Below, piece after piece: positions 5,686 through 6,431 of a DNA stretch of 6,431 nt. The stretch covers positions 1 through 6,431 of the forward strand of contig SKUL01000071.1 of assembly GCA_007129985.1 (NCBI GenBank), in the 5' to 3' direction. Each line of letters starts with the position of its first letter. The first letter of the stretch is position 1. The position numbers and the translations under genes are program-made. Under the pieces are notes generated by a model. It was not told where the DNA came from. It saw nothing but the letters and a program-made list of their open reading frames with translations, and ran no database searches. This DNA is from Flavobacteriales bacterium (lineage in GTDB: Bacteria > Bacteroidota > Bacteroidia > Flavobacteriales_D > SKUL01).

Positions 5686-6306
5686 TTAGCCCAACACATC
5701 GAGCGAACCAATTCCTTCCCGCACCAATTCAATAGAACCCGACGTACAGTCGAAAATGGTGGACGCATGCAGATTTCCGAAGCCGCCACTGATAACAAGG
5801 TCAACCTGGTTGCTGTATTTCTCGTGAATCAATTCGGGGTCGGTGGTGTACTCCAGAATTTCGTCATCGTCGTGCACAGAGGTTGAGATAATGGGGTTAC
5901 CCAGCACGCGCACAATCTCCCGCGGAATGTTGTTGTCAGGCACCCGGATTCCCACGGTTTTCTTTTTGCTCTGAAAGATTTTCGGAACCTGACCGCTGGC
6001 ATTCAGAATAAAGGTGTAAGCGCCGGGTAGCGCTTTTTTCATCAACTTAAAAACGTTGTTGTCAATGGGCTTGGTGTACTCCGAAAGCTGACTGAGGTCG
6101 TAACAAATCACCGAGAAATTGGCTTTTTCGAGCTTGATGTTTTTGATGCGCGCCACTTTTTCGAGCGCTTTGATGTTCATCAAATCGCAGCCAATGGTGT
6201 ACACGGTATCGGTAGGGTAGATGATTACTCCCCCTTTGCGAAGCACATCCACTACCTGGTCAATGCGTTTGGGGTCGGGATTATCGGGGTGAATGTTGAT
6301 GAGCAT
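5686..6306 (-). CDS. YciO-type Sua5/YrdC/YciO family protein
   Basis: The 206-residue protein starts at the ATG read from 6306 and covers one complete YrdC-like domain. Family motifs are GGVIIYPTDTVY (25-36), the KANFSVICYDLSQLSEY block (61-77), LPGAYTFIL (93-101), KKTVGIRVPDNNI (115-127), STSVHDDDE (141-149), ASTIFDCT (181-188) and REGIGSLDVLG at the end. The nearest pattern I know is E. coli YciO (FTLMCRDLSEL, TPGNYTFIL, KTIGMRVPSNPI, LSTSL), not the t6A enzyme TsaC/YrdC. The K-x-R and S-x-N residues used by TsaC are not conserved: the first region reads IKNIKLEK and the second STSVH. General annotation as threonylcarbamoyl-AMP synthase would therefore be unsafe; nucleotide/RNA binding is the family-level inference. 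It converges with the cyclotransferase gene across 11 bases and starts 24 bases after an upstream partial gene, so it is probably that gene's operon partner. Confidence 0.92.
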   Translation of the reverse strand: MLINIHPDNPDPKRIDQVVDVLRKGGVIIYPTDTVYTIGCDLMNIKALEKVARIKNIKLEKANFSVICYDLSQLSEYTKPIDNNVFKLMKKALPGAYTFILNASGQVPKIFQSKKKTVGIRVPDNNIPREIVRVLGNPIISTSVHDDDEILEYTTDPELIHEKYSNQVDLVISGGFGNLHASTIFDCTSGSIELVREGIGSLDVLG

Positions 6307-6330
6307 AGCCGAAGTTTTGTAGGAAAGGAG

Positions 6331-6429
6331 TTATTCGGGATTTTTCAGGTCGTGCAAATGTGAACCAATCTGACTGACAATAAGTGAACTGCCAACTACA
6401 ACGGTAATCCATGCACCCTTGTTTTCATC
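6331..6429 (-). CDS. C-terminal end of an unidentified membrane-associated protein (partial)
   Basis: On the - strand one frame is open from the right edge to the TAA at 6333-6331, giving 32 codons. The other two frames hit stops soon after entering. The peptide runs DENKGAWITVVVGSS, then LIVSQIGSHLHD, and ends LKNPE. A hydrophobic stretch (AWITVVVGSSLIVSQIG) followed by a short charged tail looks like a final transmembrane helix with a small polar terminus. Its stop lies 24 bases upstream of the YciO-like start in the same direction, so the two are likely co-transcribed. The fragment is too short to assign a family, and the rest lies outside the window. Confidence 0.65.
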   Translation of the reverse strand, partial: DENKGAWITVVVGSSLIVSQIGSHLHDLKNPE

Positions 6430-6431
6430 CC

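Noticed and set aside
5682..5692. GGGC-TTA-GCCC palindrome considered as a bidirectional terminator
   Set aside because: The stem is only four base pairs and neither strand has a following T run.
1..6431. CRISPR arrays, tRNA or rRNA genes, insertion sequences, toxin-antitoxin or defence genes
   Set aside because: I saw no regularly spaced repeats, tRNA cloverleaf, transposase motifs, terminal inverted repeats or defence-family domains on either strand.

Overview
The window looks like ordinary chromosomal DNA from a member of the Bacteroidota, probably a flavobacterial or sphingobacterial relative. The evidence is threefold. Several proteins belong to families that are common there: outer-membrane beta-barrel proteins with the LPEAG...IDAAPFL opening, Ig-like lipoproteins, and a lipoprotein glutamine cyclotransferase. 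Ribosome binding sites are weak or absent and leaders are A-rich. Several genes have an imperfect match to the Bacteroidota -7 promoter element (TAnnTTTG) just upstream. No rRNA, tRNA, CRISPR array, insertion sequence or phage gene was seen.

Positions 1-3009 form a cell-envelope block on the + strand. It holds the 3' part of an outer-membrane beta-barrel gene (3-713), a small lipoprotein (749-1168), a strong intrinsic terminator (1191-1227), a second and larger lipoprotein with an Ig-like N-terminal half (1260-2075), and a complete outer-membrane beta-barrel gene (2134-3009). The two barrel proteins share an order of motifs and look like diverged paralogs, so the block reads as two barrel/lipoprotein pairs separated by the terminator.

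Positions 3046-5674 hold two enzymes on the + strand. The first is a fused NAD(P)H-hydrate epimerase / ADP-dependent dehydratase (Nnr), a metabolite-repair enzyme. Four bases after its stop, from a GTG start, comes a lipoprotein glutaminyl-peptide cyclotransferase with an N-terminal Ig-like extension and a C-terminal beta-propeller.

Positions 5686-6431 are on the - strand and converge on the cyclotransferase gene with an 11-base gap. They hold a YciO-type member of the Sua5/YrdC/YciO family (5686-6306) and, 24 bases upstream of it, the last 32 codons of a gene that enters from the right edge and encodes a hydrophobic, probably membrane-anchored C-terminus (6331-6429).

I did not find a convincing new multi-gene system. 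The points most worth checking are the paralogous barrel/lipoprotein arrangement, the lack of the TsaC active-site signature in the YciO-like protein, the start-codon corrections for two genes, and the partial gene at the right edge.
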